From a candidate division Zixibacteria bacterium CG_4_9_14_3_um_filter_46_8 (GTDB lineage Bacteria > Zixibacteria > MSB-5A5 > UM-FILTER-46-8): DNA of 35,911 bases. The translations under genes were made by a program, and so were the position numbers. The notes under the pieces were generated by a model. It was not told the DNA's origin. It worked only from the letters and a program-made list of their open reading frames with translations, and did no database searches. Location of the stretch: NCBI GenBank assembly GCA_002791595.1, contig PFXJ01000024.1, positions 33,339-69,249 of the forward strand, in the 5' to 3' direction. Positions within the stretch are counted from its first letter, which is position 1. Every line of letters starts with the position of its first letter. Shown here in pieces: positions 20,379 through 32,000 of the stretch.

Positions 20379-21011
20379 TCACCTGTTGCTGAAGAAAAGC
20401 ACAATCAAGGTAGCCACCGTGGCTCCGACCAGGACTGGTTCAACATAGCGTAAGAATCCTTCCGAAATCTCCGGTTTGATATAAAAATTACCCAGTCCAT
20501 TAAAATGCATTGCTTCCTTCCTGCTTATGAAGTCACCATCAGCGATATTTAGCTCTTCAGTTTTGATAACTTCACCATCATCGTTTGAAATGAGCCGAAA
20601 TATACCTGCCAGATTTCCATTGCGCCATAACTTTTTTCCCGGCGGGGATTTGCCTCGCGCCTTTTCATATCTCAGATCAGCCATCAGGATTTTATATTCG
20701 ACGGTGTATCCCGCATTCGGCTTTTGGTTAATTTCGCTGTTTGATTCCAAGAAGGCATGAGCGCCTTTGGCTTTTATATAATTAATAAGGGATTGTTCCA
20801 GGATAAAATTCGCATTGTGGGTTTGTTGGGATTTTATGATAAATCCATCGTCATCATTTATGGTCAATGAAGAGAGGAACAAGGTTGTTGCGGAATCGGC
20901 GATACCGGCATAAAACCTTAAATTATCGGGGGGAATTGAGAAAGCGGGCGAGGACAGGAGCAGTAGGGGCAAGGCAATGGCAATGAGCTTCATCTTTGAA
21001 ATTTCATCCAA
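20379..21011 (-). CDS. Hypothetical exported protein with C-terminal transmembrane helix
   Basis: N-terminal signal LIAIALPLLLLSSPAFS and C-terminal VLVGATVATLIVLFFSNR; no recognised family; packed between bamD-like and lytic transglycosylase genes. Confidence 0.75.
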   Translation of the reverse strand: MDEISKMKLIAIALPLLLLSSPAFSIPPDNLRFYAGIADSATTLFLSSLTINDDDGFIIKSQQTHNANFILEQSLINYIKAKGAHAFLESNSEINQKPNAGYTVEYKILMADLRYEKARGKSPPGKKLWRNGNLAGIFRLISNDDGEVIKTEELNIADGDFISRKEAMHFNGLGNFYIKPEISEGFLRYVEPVLVGATVATLIVLFFSNR

Positions 21012-21702
21012 ACAACGAATCGGGGTAATTTGATTTCAACATTTCGTATTTTTTCATCACGGTGTTAACGAAACCACGGGGCAGGTCCATTTTTAGGCTG
21101 ATTCGGCCTTCCATCGCGTATTCGCCAATGTTGTAGGCCACCAATGCCTTCTTAACATCACCATATTTCAATATCAATTCAAAGAGGTAGTAGCTGCCCA
21201 TACGGATATTATAATGCGGATCAAAAAGAGATGATTCATCTTTCCACGGCATCTCATATTTGTGCGAAAGCAGATATCCGGTTGAAGGTAAAAGTTGCAT
21301 TAAGCCCAGGGCTCCCATTTCAGATTCCTCCCCCTTTCTAAAAGAGCTCTCGGTTAGGATCAGAGCCATAAGCAAGAGAGGGTCGTATCCGAAGAGTCTG
21401 CTCTGATCAAAGATCGTTTCTCCTATTTTCTGAACTTCCTTAGGCGTGAACCCTCTCTGAAAATCATCTATAATCTCGAATATCTTTAATTTTTCGCGAA
21501 GCTCGGCATTTTGACGCTCCATTTCAGCAATCTGGGCATCTTTCGCGATGATTTCTTCTTGAAGTTTTGTTCTTTCCAAGAGAAGGTGAACAAGGATGGC
21601 GGTCTGGGCAACATAGAAGAGAATCAAGATGAGAGTAATTGACCTGGAAAGGGTTATTCCGGTCTTTCGAGCCATTCTGATCAGGGCGGTCATATCAATC
21701 AC
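21004..21702 (-). CDS. Membrane-anchored lytic transglycosylase (SLT domain)
   Basis: TM plus coiled coil, then LLLMALILTESSFRKGEESEMGALGLMQLLPSTG and KKALVAYNIGE. Confidence 0.92.
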   Translation of the reverse strand: MIDMTALIRMARKTGITLSRSITLILILFYVAQTAILVHLLLERTKLQEEIIAKDAQIAEMERQNAELREKLKIFEIIDDFQRGFTPKEVQKIGETIFDQSRLFGYDPLLLMALILTESSFRKGEESEMGALGLMQLLPSTGYLLSHKYEMPWKDESSLFDPHYNIRMGSYYLFELILKYGDVKKALVAYNIGEYAMEGRISLKMDLPRGFVNTVMKKYEMLKSNYPDSLFG

Positions 21703-23051
21703 TTCACCATTCGCAAGGCAGTTTCATCAGCAATTATCGCATCGAGGTCATAAAGATCATATCCCGTAATCTTTATATTGGCAAAATCGCCTGGCTTTAG
21801 TTGACGGGGATATCCCACAAGTCGGACATTTCCATCAATATCAGGAGATTGTGATTGTAAGCGGCAGTTATAGATGTTCTCAGCAGAATCGAGGCTATCA
21901 ACAATAGCCTGAAAAGTTTTGCCCATTCGTTGTCGGTTGTGGTTTTCAGCAATAGTCGATTGAATCAGCATCAGTTGTTCATATCTTTCACTGGCGATTT
22001 CACTGCTGATTTTATTTTCCATAGCGGCAGAGGCAGTTTGCTCCTCTTCGGAATATACGAAGCAACCCAGATTTTCGAAACGGGCTTCCTCCACAAAGCG
22101 CGACAGTTCTTCAAAGTTATCTTGAGTTTCACCTGGGTGACCAAGAAGAAATGTGGTGCGCAGGGCAATTTCCGGAAATTCATTTCTCATCGATGAGACC
22201 AGCGTTTTGATTCTTGAAGCAGTAATGCCTCTATTCATTCGTGAAAGCATATTATCAGAAATATGCTGTAAAGGCAAATCCAAATAGGAACAGACTTTAT
22301 TTTCTTCGGCGATGATCTGAAGCAACGATTTTCTGGTTCGGGCCGGATGCGCATAAAGTATCCTCAACCATTTTAGACGGTCATCAGCGCAAATTTCCTT
22401 GATCAGATATTCAAGATTTTCATTTCTGGCCAGATCCTGGCCGTAACGGGTAGTCTCCTGCGCAATCAGGATTATTTCCTTGATGTCATTCGATAAGAGA
22501 AAATCGACCTCTTTGATGACATCATCAATGGGGCGGCTTCGATAACCCCCTCGGATGAGTGGGATGGCGCAATAACTGCAGAGGTTATCGCAGCCGTCAG
22601 CTATCTTAACATAAGCATAGGGCGATCCGGGATTGATGAATCTCCCGCCAGATGATTGATAGGTCTGGCTGACTTCGAATGTGCAATCAAGATGCTTTGG
22701 TTCCTGATGCAGAAGAATATCGGCAACCGTATCTGGGGAAGAGATTCCAAAGAAATAATCGACTTCGGAAAGCTCGGCCAATAGTTCCTTGCGGAAGCGT
22801 TGCGATAGGCACCCGGTGACAGCCAGAATGGTGCCATCATGCTTTAATTGTGCCAATCGCAGGATTTCATCGATAGACTCCTGTCGAGCATCGGCAATAA
22901 AACCGCAAGTGTTGACGATGAGGATATCGGCTTCTTCCGGATCCGACGGAGATAATCCTCGTTGGATTAACTGGAATTCGAGGGACTGCCCATCGACTTC
23001 ATTTTTAGGGCAGCCGAGGTTTAGAATGAAGTATGTGCGGGGGCGTTTCAT
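21699..23051 (-). CDS. rimO: Ribosomal protein S12 methylthiotransferase
   Basis: FILNLGCPKNEVDGQSL, radical SAM CDNLCSYCAIPLIRGGYRSRP, C-terminal TRAM-like domain. Confidence 0.95.
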   Translation of the reverse strand: MKRPRTYFILNLGCPKNEVDGQSLEFQLIQRGLSPSDPEEADILIVNTCGFIADARQESIDEILRLAQLKHDGTILAVTGCLSQRFRKELLAELSEVDYFFGISSPDTVADILLHQEPKHLDCTFEVSQTYQSSGGRFINPGSPYAYVKIADGCDNLCSYCAIPLIRGGYRSRPIDDVIKEVDFLLSNDIKEIILIAQETTRYGQDLARNENLEYLIKEICADDRLKWLRILYAHPARTRKSLLQIIAEENKVCSYLDLPLQHISDNMLSRMNRGITASRIKTLVSSMRNEFPEIALRTTFLLGHPGETQDNFEELSRFVEEARFENLGCFVYSEEEQTASAAMENKISSEIASERYEQLMLIQSTIAENHNRQRMGKTFQAIVDSLDSAENIYNCRLQSQSPDIDGNVRLVGYPRQLKPGDFANIKITGYDLYDLDAIIADETALRMVK

Positions 23052-23701
23052 TATTCGAATAAATTAACTATCCGGCATCCTTCGGGAATCTTGAATTCAA
23101 ATGTCCCCGGCGGAAAATTAGGTTTAAAATTTATGGGGCCAAATTCCCAGGCAATTCGCCTTTCCAATCCATCGGTATAACTCAGCGATTTGGGCATATA
23201 GAAGGAAACTTGCTGGTTGGTAATGGCCTCCAACACTACATTCTGGTATTCATTGCGTTCGTCAGTGGAGGCTAATTGAAATCTAACGCCCACTATGGAT
23301 GGATTTTGGGCAATGACCCGGTAATTCTCCAAGGATCCGGAGATGAATAACTCCTGGATTTGATTCTCGCCCGACATTGAGATAGTCAACTGGTTATGAG
23401 AGCCGGAATAATCGAAGGTTGTATCGTTATTGGTGACTATTATTCGATCATCAATGGTAACTCGAGAAATATTATCGCCCTGAATTTTAACATTTCCGGA
23501 AGATGAATCACAAGCCCCGGTGTGGGTGGACTCGACCATGCGTTTGAATTCGAATTCCATCATCTGCGATTGCTTCAAAATGCGAACCATCTTGTCGTAG
23601 ACTGCCTGCGGTTGTGAGCTCTGGCAGATGCCTTGGTTGCCGAACCATAGACTTAGGACAACCACAGCAATGATTAAACTAAATACCTTAATTTTTGTCA
23701 T
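23051..23701 (-). CDS. LolA-like outer-membrane lipoprotein carrier protein; start probably 23701 (MTKIKVFSL)
   Basis: Signal peptide, VYDKMVRILKQSQMMEFEFKRMVES, C-terminal FGPINFKPNFPPGTFEFKIPEGCRIVN. Confidence 0.75.
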   Translation of the reverse strand: MTKIKVFSLIIAVVVLSLWFGNQGICQSSQPQAVYDKMVRILKQSQMMEFEFKRMVESTHTGACDSSSGNVKIQGDNISRVTIDDRIIVTNNDTTFDYSGSHNQLTISMSGENQIQELFISGSLENYRVIAQNPSIVGVRFQLASTDERNEYQNVVLEAITNQQVSFYMPKSLSYTDGLERRIAWEFGPINFKPNFPPGTFEFKIPEGCRIVNLFE

Positions 23702-25973
23702 TGGCGTTATGGGAGAACAGGGTCTGTAAGTATTGCTCATTAACCAAAACCTTCCGAGCCTTGGAGCCATCATAAGGTCCAACGACACCGGTTTCCTCCA
23801 GCTGGTCGATGAGACGTGCCGCCCGTTGATAGCCTACGCCCAGTCGTCTCTGCAGAAGCGAAACGGAGCCCTGCTTGTGCAGGACCACTGTTTCCGCCGC
23901 CTGCCTGAACAGCTCATCAGTGACACCAGACGTCACGGTTTCTTTCCTCGATTGGCCATCCTGTTGAAGAGAATCCACTGGTTTGGGCCGGTAATCTTCG
24001 TGCCTCAGAAATTCGACAATTCGGGAGGTTTCCTCGCTGGAGACATACGATCCATGAACACGTATCAACTCTTGCTGTCCGGTGAGCATTACCAGCATAT
24101 CGCCGGACCCTAGGAGTTTCTCAGCGCCATTGGCATCCAGAATTGTTCGGGAATCGACTTTGGAAGCCACCTGGAAAGCGATTCGAGATGAAAAATTGGC
24201 TTTGATCAACCCGGTGATTACATCAACCGAAGGTCTTTGGGTAGCCAGTATCAGATGGATTCCAACGGCGCGCGCCATCTGCGCCAGGCGAGTTATCATC
24301 AATTCAATTTTATTTGAAGAACCGACCAACAGATCTGCCAGCTCGTCAACAATTATTATCACGTAGGGCAATTGCTCTTGGGAAGCGATTTTTTGGTTAT
24401 AGTTCTGGATATTTCTCACGCCGCTTTCGGCCAGAATGCTATAGCGATTTTCCATCTCCTCGACGGCATCCATCAAGACCCGTTCAGCCTGACGAGGCCG
24501 GGTAACTACGGGACGTTCCAAGTGCGGGATGCCGGAATAGACCGAGAGCTCCAGCATTTTCGGGTCGATGAAAATAAATCTGGCCTGGTTGGGGTGTAGT
24601 CGGTAAAGGATACTGGTGATGATTCCATTTAGGCAGACCGACTTGCCTGATCCGGTGGCTCCGGCAATCAGCAGATGCGGCATTCTGGCCAGGTCGGCAA
24701 TAAATGGATGTCCGCCGGTATCTTTGCCCAGAGCCAGCGGAATCATATATTTGTTGGAACGGAATTCCGGGGAGCTCATCAAATCGGAGATAGGCACGAT
24801 ATGAGGCTTCTTGTTGGGGATTTCGATACCAACTGCACCTTTGCCGGGTATGGGAGCAATGACGCGGATGCTTTTGGCCTTCATGGCCAACGCAAGGTCA
24901 TCAGCGAGAGTAACGAATTGGCTGACCTTTATTCCTGGCGCCGGCTGGAATTCAAAGCGGGTTATGACAGGCCCCGGATAACTTTCGACCGAATCCTCAT
25001 TGATTTTGACTCCGAAAGTATTTAATGTTCGTTTCAAAATCTCTGCTCGTTCCTTGATATCGGCATCGCTTTCGGAATCGCCGCCCGGTTCAACTTTATC
25101 AAATAATGAAAGCTCCGGGAAAGAGTATTCGCCTTCGAGGGATGACCGAATCGGAGTTTTTTCTTCCACCGGCTCCTGGACTCTAATTTCTTCTCTTTTG
25201 ATATTTACCTTTACCGGTTGTCTTTCATTTTGGATTTGATCGTCAGTTGGGGCCGCGGTTTCGGGCTTGATAATCTTTATCTTGGATTTGCCAGCTACTC
25301 GTTTCGACAATCCTTTGGATTTAAATATTCCGGGCGATTTCTTGATGTAATCTAAGCCTGCTCCCACCATCCTGCCAATCAGAGATAAAAGGCCATTGAA
25401 AATCTTTCTCACCGCGCGAGGGGATATCAAACCCATAGCGCAAATGATGGCCAGGATAGTCAAGATATATGCGCCGGTGGTTCCCGCCATCACTTTGATG
25501 GTTTTGGCAATGAGATAACCGATGGCTCCTCCGGGACCATGGCCGTCTCGATCGCCGGCATCTAATCCTGCAATGGGAACAGTGAATAAAGCGGACGTCA
25601 GCATGAGGATTATCAAACCAAGTTTCACATTCTTGGAAAAATGCCATTTGCCGCGCCCAGTGAGGGCACTGAAACCTGATAAAAATATCATAATTGGGCA
25701 AAGCCATCCCAATTTACCAAACACAAACATGGTGAATGAGGCGCAAAACGCACCGACGACTCCGCCCGCGTTGGCAACTTTAATTCTCAGCAGTTCTCGG
25801 AAGTTGCCATCGGTGAGCCTGGCCCAGATGCTTCGCCAAATACCGCTGTCAGACTCCGGGCTATAAGTGTAGACGCTGATTCCGTATAGTATGGATAGGA
25901 TGATAATGACGGAACCCAGTATCGGTGTCCCGCTGTATTTTTTTCTGCGTCTTTTCGCCATGCCAGAGATCAA
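23688..25973 (-). CDS. ftsK: DNA translocase FtsK/SpoIIIE
   Basis: N-terminal TM helices; LLIAGATGSGKSVCLNGIITSILYR Walker A; IVDELADLL Walker B; C-terminal winged-helix gamma domain. Confidence 0.98.
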   Translation of the reverse strand: MISGMAKRRRKKYSGTPILGSVIIILSILYGISVYTYSPESDSGIWRSIWARLTDGNFRELLRIKVANAGGVVGAFCASFTMFVFGKLGWLCPIMIFLSGFSALTGRGKWHFSKNVKLGLIILMLTSALFTVPIAGLDAGDRDGHGPGGAIGYLIAKTIKVMAGTTGAYILTILAIICAMGLISPRAVRKIFNGLLSLIGRMVGAGLDYIKKSPGIFKSKGLSKRVAGKSKIKIIKPETAAPTDDQIQNERQPVKVNIKREEIRVQEPVEEKTPIRSSLEGEYSFPELSLFDKVEPGGDSESDADIKERAEILKRTLNTFGVKINEDSVESYPGPVITRFEFQPAPGIKVSQFVTLADDLALAMKAKSIRVIAPIPGKGAVGIEIPNKKPHIVPISDLMSSPEFRSNKYMIPLALGKDTGGHPFIADLARMPHLLIAGATGSGKSVCLNGIITSILYRLHPNQARFIFIDPKMLELSVYSGIPHLERPVVTRPRQAERVLMDAVEEMENRYSILAESGVRNIQNYNQKIASQEQLPYVIIIVDELADLLVGSSNKIELMITRLAQMARAVGIHLILATQRPSVDVITGLIKANFSSRIAFQVASKVDSRTILDANGAEKLLGSGDMLVMLTGQQELIRVHGSYVSSEETSRIVEFLRHEDYRPKPVDSLQQDGQSRKETVTSGVTDELFRQAAETVVLHKQGSVSLLQRRLGVGYQRAARLIDQLEETGVVGPYDGSKARKVLVNEQYLQTLFSHNANDKN

Positions 25974-26011
25974 TTTATAACGGCATACGCCTTAAGTCAA
26001 TCAATAAGGAA

Positions 26012-29000
26012 TCAGCGGCTGAAGCCAAGGTAGTAGTATCCGGCCCAGTAATAGGGATGGGATCTGCCGGAATCAATGATTTCTTTCTGGGTTTTAGCAA
26101 GAGCATTCTCCGGACTTGAGCTCTCGATTTCCTGAAGGAATCTCTTGAGAAATATGCCGCGTTCAAAATCATTATAATTCCAATAAGGCAGAATAATGCC
26201 GCTTAACCCGCTGCATAATAACACTCGCCATAGCAGAATGGCTTGATCAGGTGGAAGAATCGTTGGCAGGCTGTTTCCGCCGTCAAATTCAAATATGAAA
26301 CCGTTACCATTTCGATTCTCCACGAGCCAAGCCAGATCAACCATTGCGGTGTCAGAACCAGTAGGAGCGCCCCCCAGAGTATAGTTGAGCGGCTGACCAT
26401 CATTGGCAAAAATACCAATGTCGGAGATGATGAAAGGCGGCGTTTGGGTTTCGAGTAAATGCCGGAAATCCTGGCCGCGGCGCATCGGGTAGGTCCTTCG
26501 GACTTCCTGACGAGCTAAAGCTTTTTTCCAAAAGCCATCTTGAAGTGTTCTTTCATCCTCATCGGGAAGCAAATAAGCTATCCCGTCGAAGCTCTCATGC
26601 CTTATGTCCTCGTTCCTAATGTAAATGTCATAAATTGATGGTATTACATTTATAGTCATCGTTGCTGAATCAGCCCCCATCCATTTCGGAATCAAGCAGC
26701 CAAATGGCAGGCCCGCGATACTACCATTGGGGATAATGGCTATTTTTCTGTAGCCTTTAAGTTCATTTTCTAATCCGGCGATCAGGAATGAGCATAGCAA
26801 TGAATCCAATCTTCCTGCTTGACCAAGCGATGTGATAGCGGAAGAATATTGGCGCGTTAAATCCGAAAAATTAAGAGCAGTCGTGGAAACGGCACCTTCG
26901 ACACGAGCGCCATCAGTGAAAAATCTATAGAGCTTGTTAGCATCGATGAAATAAGCTAAGGCACAGGAGCCTTCAAGGGCTTGAGCCATGGGAGTCATTT
27001 CTAATGAAGGGACCGCGAACAAGAGAAAGACCGTTGGATAGGCAGACCTGATGGCAGAAAGTGATGCAAAATATTGGCTTCGGTGATTACCCAATTCATC
27101 GAGAGATTCCCACAAGGAGTCTATCTTTGAATCGTGGCTCCTATTGATTAAGGAGTAATATTCGATCTGGGAGGCGGTCAATTGAGATGCCAGCGAATCA
27201 AGCCGCGCATCCTTAAATCGATAGCGATGGCTTGCCAACAGCGACGTTTGAGAATATTGGAAGGATTTCTGGAAGTTCTGCAATGATGTTTGATAATTCC
27301 CATTAGAAAACTGGACCGCCGCCAGAAGACGATAGGCATCTGCGGGATGATAAGGCAGACGTGATCTCAGCAGTTCTCCTTCGGGAATTACCGGAATGGA
27401 ATCAAGTAAAGTTACGGCTTTCATCAGCGCTTCCTGTGCAGAAGCAAGATCGTTCTCATTATAAAAGCATCTTGCCAGAAGATAGGAATACCGCCACTGC
27501 AATTCCTCAAATACCCTGGAAGTCGAAGTAGTCAACGTTTCATTGAGATATTTTATAGCATACTTGAATTTGCCGTTGGATTCCAGGATCGAGGCGTAGA
27601 TCAGATGATACTTCATCCGAAGGAATTCATTCTGAGTTGAAGTTATCAGAAAATTGGCCTGCGTCAGAAACTCCATGGCGGAGCTCAGATTGCCTTCGTG
27701 GGCGATGGCCAATGACAAATCGAGAAGCGATTCTATACGCTCACGGAGATTACCCTTCCCCTCCTGGGGAATGGTGATAGCCAGCCTTAAGAAATCGACC
27801 GCTTTGCCATATTGTTTTTCCCGTAAATAATACCTTCCGAGATTATCAGAAAAAACAGCACGGTGCAAGTGAGACTTCAAGGAATCTGCCTCGGCAAATC
27901 CATTAATCAGCAGTTTTTCGCCCTCACCTTTGTATCCTGAATATATTTTAATTGCTGCTTTTGTCAAAATGGCATCGAGGTAGCCATTAGCGATTCCCCG
28001 GTGTTGGCTGTAATTGGCGGCAAAATCAGCCAAAACCTCTGCCGAATCATAATCTCCTACCGCCCATTTCACCGAAGAGAGAATCTGGGCGCATCGGGCC
28101 GCATTCGCGGAATCGTTGGCATTGCGATACAGGTCGCAGGCGGTTGTAAGATAGCCTTCAGACCGAAGATAACGAAATTGCTTAAAATGCGCCAACCCCA
28201 ATAATTGGTATGCCGCCGCTCTATCCGGGGATGAGAGCGAATCGAAAATGGCCACAGCGATTTGCAGGGCGGATGCGGCTTGACGATAATCACCGGAATT
28301 GATGAGTATCCGTCCACGTATGAATTCGGTGGCGGCATATTCTTTTCCCTTATAATCGGGAGGGAGGTTCGCCAGGGCGGTGTCAATCGCGGAAAGCGCC
28401 AATTCATATTTGGCGCCTGAGTCATAAAGCGAGGCAACATTTCTGAATCCGATGGCGGTTTCCAGCGAATCAGTCTTATCACTGGCAACAGCCATATATT
28501 GGCGTTGATAACCGGCGGCAGACTCAAAAAAACCTCCGCTATTGGCAATGTCACGAAGAAGCAGTAATACTTTGCCAATGCTATGGGTATCTCCCCGGGA
28601 TTGGGCTAATTCGAGGACCTGCTTTTGATATTTCTCGGCAATTCGATAATTGGCGGCCTTGAAAGCTGAGAAAACCACTCGCTGCAACAGAACATCAGTT
28701 TTGGCTGGCTCGAGGTTCAATCTGGGCGAGAGTTGGTAAGCCTTTTCGAAATACTCCAGGGCATCTTCCCAGCTCTCCTCTTTAGCGGAAATATTGGCTT
28801 TAAGCATAATCTCGCCGAACTGTTGCTGGGCGAATGTAATCTCCTGTGGCTTATCCATCCCACGAAAACCGATCTGTTCGAATCCAGCCCAGAATCGGGA
28901 ATCGGGATACCTGTTTCGAAATTCATTTTTGGCGCTCCCAAGCGCAGTCGCCACGTCGGAAACCGATAACTTGGGCACGAGCAATTCCAAAAAGCGATTG

Positions 29001-32000
29001 AAAATCGAGTCAGGTATCGTCCATCGGGAAATCACCAATGAGGAGGAACCGGCATAATTGAAAACCGCTTGAAAAATGGGAAGCATCTCTGCCCAGTCGA
29101 TGTCATTGGAATTTCTAAGGATCACAGCTTTGCAATTCAATCTGTATCTGAGGAGTTCACTTAACTGGGGGCTGATTTCCATGGGCATAACGAGCCTTGA
29201 GCCCAGGGGGTAGTCGTCTTTTGCCTGGATTCCCCCTCCGAATATCAATACACCATAATTAGTCAGAGCATCCGGAATGCTGTCTGCGCTGGCTACGAAA
29301 TAATCGGGAATCGCAAAGCTTGATAAATCCGATTTTGATGGAATGACCATAATCTTCGGCGAAGGGACTCGGCGGTTCTGATATCCGTTAAGGATCATCG
29401 ATATACTCGATGAGATGGAATAATCGCAAATATCCAGCAGAGCCGTTTCACCATCATTCAGCGCGGAGAAAGGTATCTTTGAGAGAATCTGGTCCGGGAT
29501 TATGTAAACATGGCTTCTGTCCTCAAGGCGAGCCCTATGGTCATGAATCAATAAATCAAAAAGATATTTTAGATGATCGTTGACAAACGGATCGCCCATG
29601 GAGTCTTGCAGGGAATTTATTATGTTACTCAGTGAGCCGATATTTAACGGTCGAAATGAAAACTCGATGGTGTCAGCATCGATATACCAGATACCGAGGC
29701 CATCCTTGAATAGGCGGTAGTCCAATATGCAGCTTTCCTGGCCCAGCACTGTTTGGAGCAGTAATGTATCGGGTACCGATGGATAAACCATTGGTACCAG
29801 CGCCGGAAAATCGGATTTAATCCTTGCGAGAGTATTATCCAACTCAGTTCGAATATTGCCAAGCTCGATATTTAGGGAATCGGCCGCCTTCAATGCGGCG
29901 GCATCTTTCCTGATTTCAAGGGCACGTATCATCGATGTTAATGAATCGACCATCTGATCGAAATATCTTATATTCTGCCAGTACACTTTATGGAGTTCGC
30001 TCCGGAATTCGCGCAGAGGATAGCGCGAGAATTCGCCGGCTAAGGTCATAGATCTATACAGTTCGACGGCGTTGAGGGCTTCATCTGGCTCCCCAGAATC
30101 AATGAGCTTCTTGAGATAGGCTGAGTAATATTCATTGAGCTCCGGCAACTCCTCGCGAAATGCGAAAGGATTCTTGCCGCCGCGCAAATTCCGCATGATC
30201 TTCACCGCATCTTCCAATGCCGCCAGCGATGAATTGGGAACGGGATCAGACAATCCTTTTATCATAAACACTCGCCAGAGAATATCGCTGAATCCATTTT
30301 CAACCGCGAGGTCCCGCGCCTGGATTAGTGAATTCTGCGAATCTATTGAAAGGCCCAGATCAAAATAAATGGTCGCAAGATTCAAATTGATTGCGGATAA
30401 ACCATATTTATTCTCCAGCCGTTTGGCCATAATGGCCGCGGATTGAAAATGGAGTATGGCCTTTTTCAGTTCAATGCCGAAATTGGCCATTTCTTGATGC
30501 CCAATAACTGCGGCGGAGGCAGGGCCATCGGCATTGATGAGCTTAAATTCATATCCCCTGGTGATTTTCCCGGCATCATTATGGAAGCGTGAATAAATCC
30601 AGGCCCCGATGGCACAATGAAGATACATCTTTAATGCCGAAATATCACCGGGCAGTTTTTCAAGAGACTCTGATAGGTTGCTTTCTATACCAGATATGAT
30701 CGGGGGATCGACCCTTAATGCCAAGCCGGGATAGGCCAGAAAGAGATTGCAGAGATTGATGGCATTAGTTGCGGCGCCGGAGAGTATTTTCGCCTCTTTG
30801 GAGATATTCATAGCCTTATAAAAATAGGCAAAAGCCGAATCAGGATTGCCGGCATTTTGATAGAGATTGCCCAGGCGATTGGAAGTAATCGCCATTGATT
30901 TTCGGTCTCCGACTTTCATCTCCGATTGCATTTTAGCTTTGAAATAAAAGGCGGCGGCATCAATATCTCCCTGTCTTACATTACTTTCAGCCTCATAATT
31001 TCTAAGGAGCCTTTCGCTGATATTGAAGGGAAACCCTTTGGGATAAAAAGAGCCTCCGATTTTGAACTCCTCCAATTCGGCAATCTGAAAATCAACTGGG
31101 AGCAATGGCAACCTTCCCAGAAGCAGGCCGGAGGTTTTAAGGTCACCGATGCTTCCCAGGGAAATATAGATCGAGTCGGATTTTGAGGCAGATTCCTCGC
31201 ACCTGGCATTTTCCATATCAATAAAGCTGACAGTCGCCAGAGCTTTCAGCATCTCCGCCTCGTGGTGTAAATCGGAACGGGATTTATAGATCTCAAGGGC
31301 AAGTTCGAAATAGCGTTGGGCATCATCGAAATTCTCGTCGGCCAAATACACAAAGCCCAATTTTTTAAGGATCTGCAAGCGGAATTGGGCATCGGACTTT
31401 TCCTCGGCGATTCGTAATAACTCCTGGAAGCACTCCGCGGCCACTTTCATGCTATCAATCTGCAGCGCGGCCTCCCCCAAATTCCATAAATAATCGTTCA
31501 GCAGTTTGCTGTCTCCACGGTGATCGACAAAATCACGGCAGCTCCGATAATAAGAGAATGCCTGCGAGAATTGGCCGATATTGAAATAGCCGGTGGCGGC
31601 ATTGAGCTCGAGGCTATGTCTTAGCGCTTTGGGCGATCCCGGATTCAGGTTGCTGATACCAATGGAGGCGATATCGATAGCTCTTTCAGAGAACCCAGAT
31701 TCATCAGGGGCGATATCTCCCTTTTCGAATTTGAGATAAACCTCTCCGAGGGCGACATAGGGGAAAATCCATTCGAAGTATTCATCATTGAGGTTCTCCA
31801 ATAACCTCCGTGAACGCCTGAGTTCACTCTTGCTCCCCTTCGCGTCATAACGTTTCAGTGACACGAGGGCGCGGCCATACGTTATTCCTCGATTCTCGCC
31901 TATTGCTATTTCGAGCGAGTCATAAAATTCCTGCGCATAATCAAGGCCATTCTTGAGCGCACAACTCATCACGAAGCCCCAATGGCAGTCACCCCTGTCT

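Noticed and set aside
19877-20404. 175-aa ORF overlapping the bamD-like gene
   Set aside because: Alternative frame of a well-supported lipoprotein gene.
25321-25707. 128-aa ORF within ftsK
   Set aside because: Alternative frame of ftsK with His/Arg/Cys-rich composition and no family motif.
28069-28578. 169-aa minus-strand ORF inside the giant gene
   Set aside because: Alternative frame of the giant CDS; no recognisable motifs.
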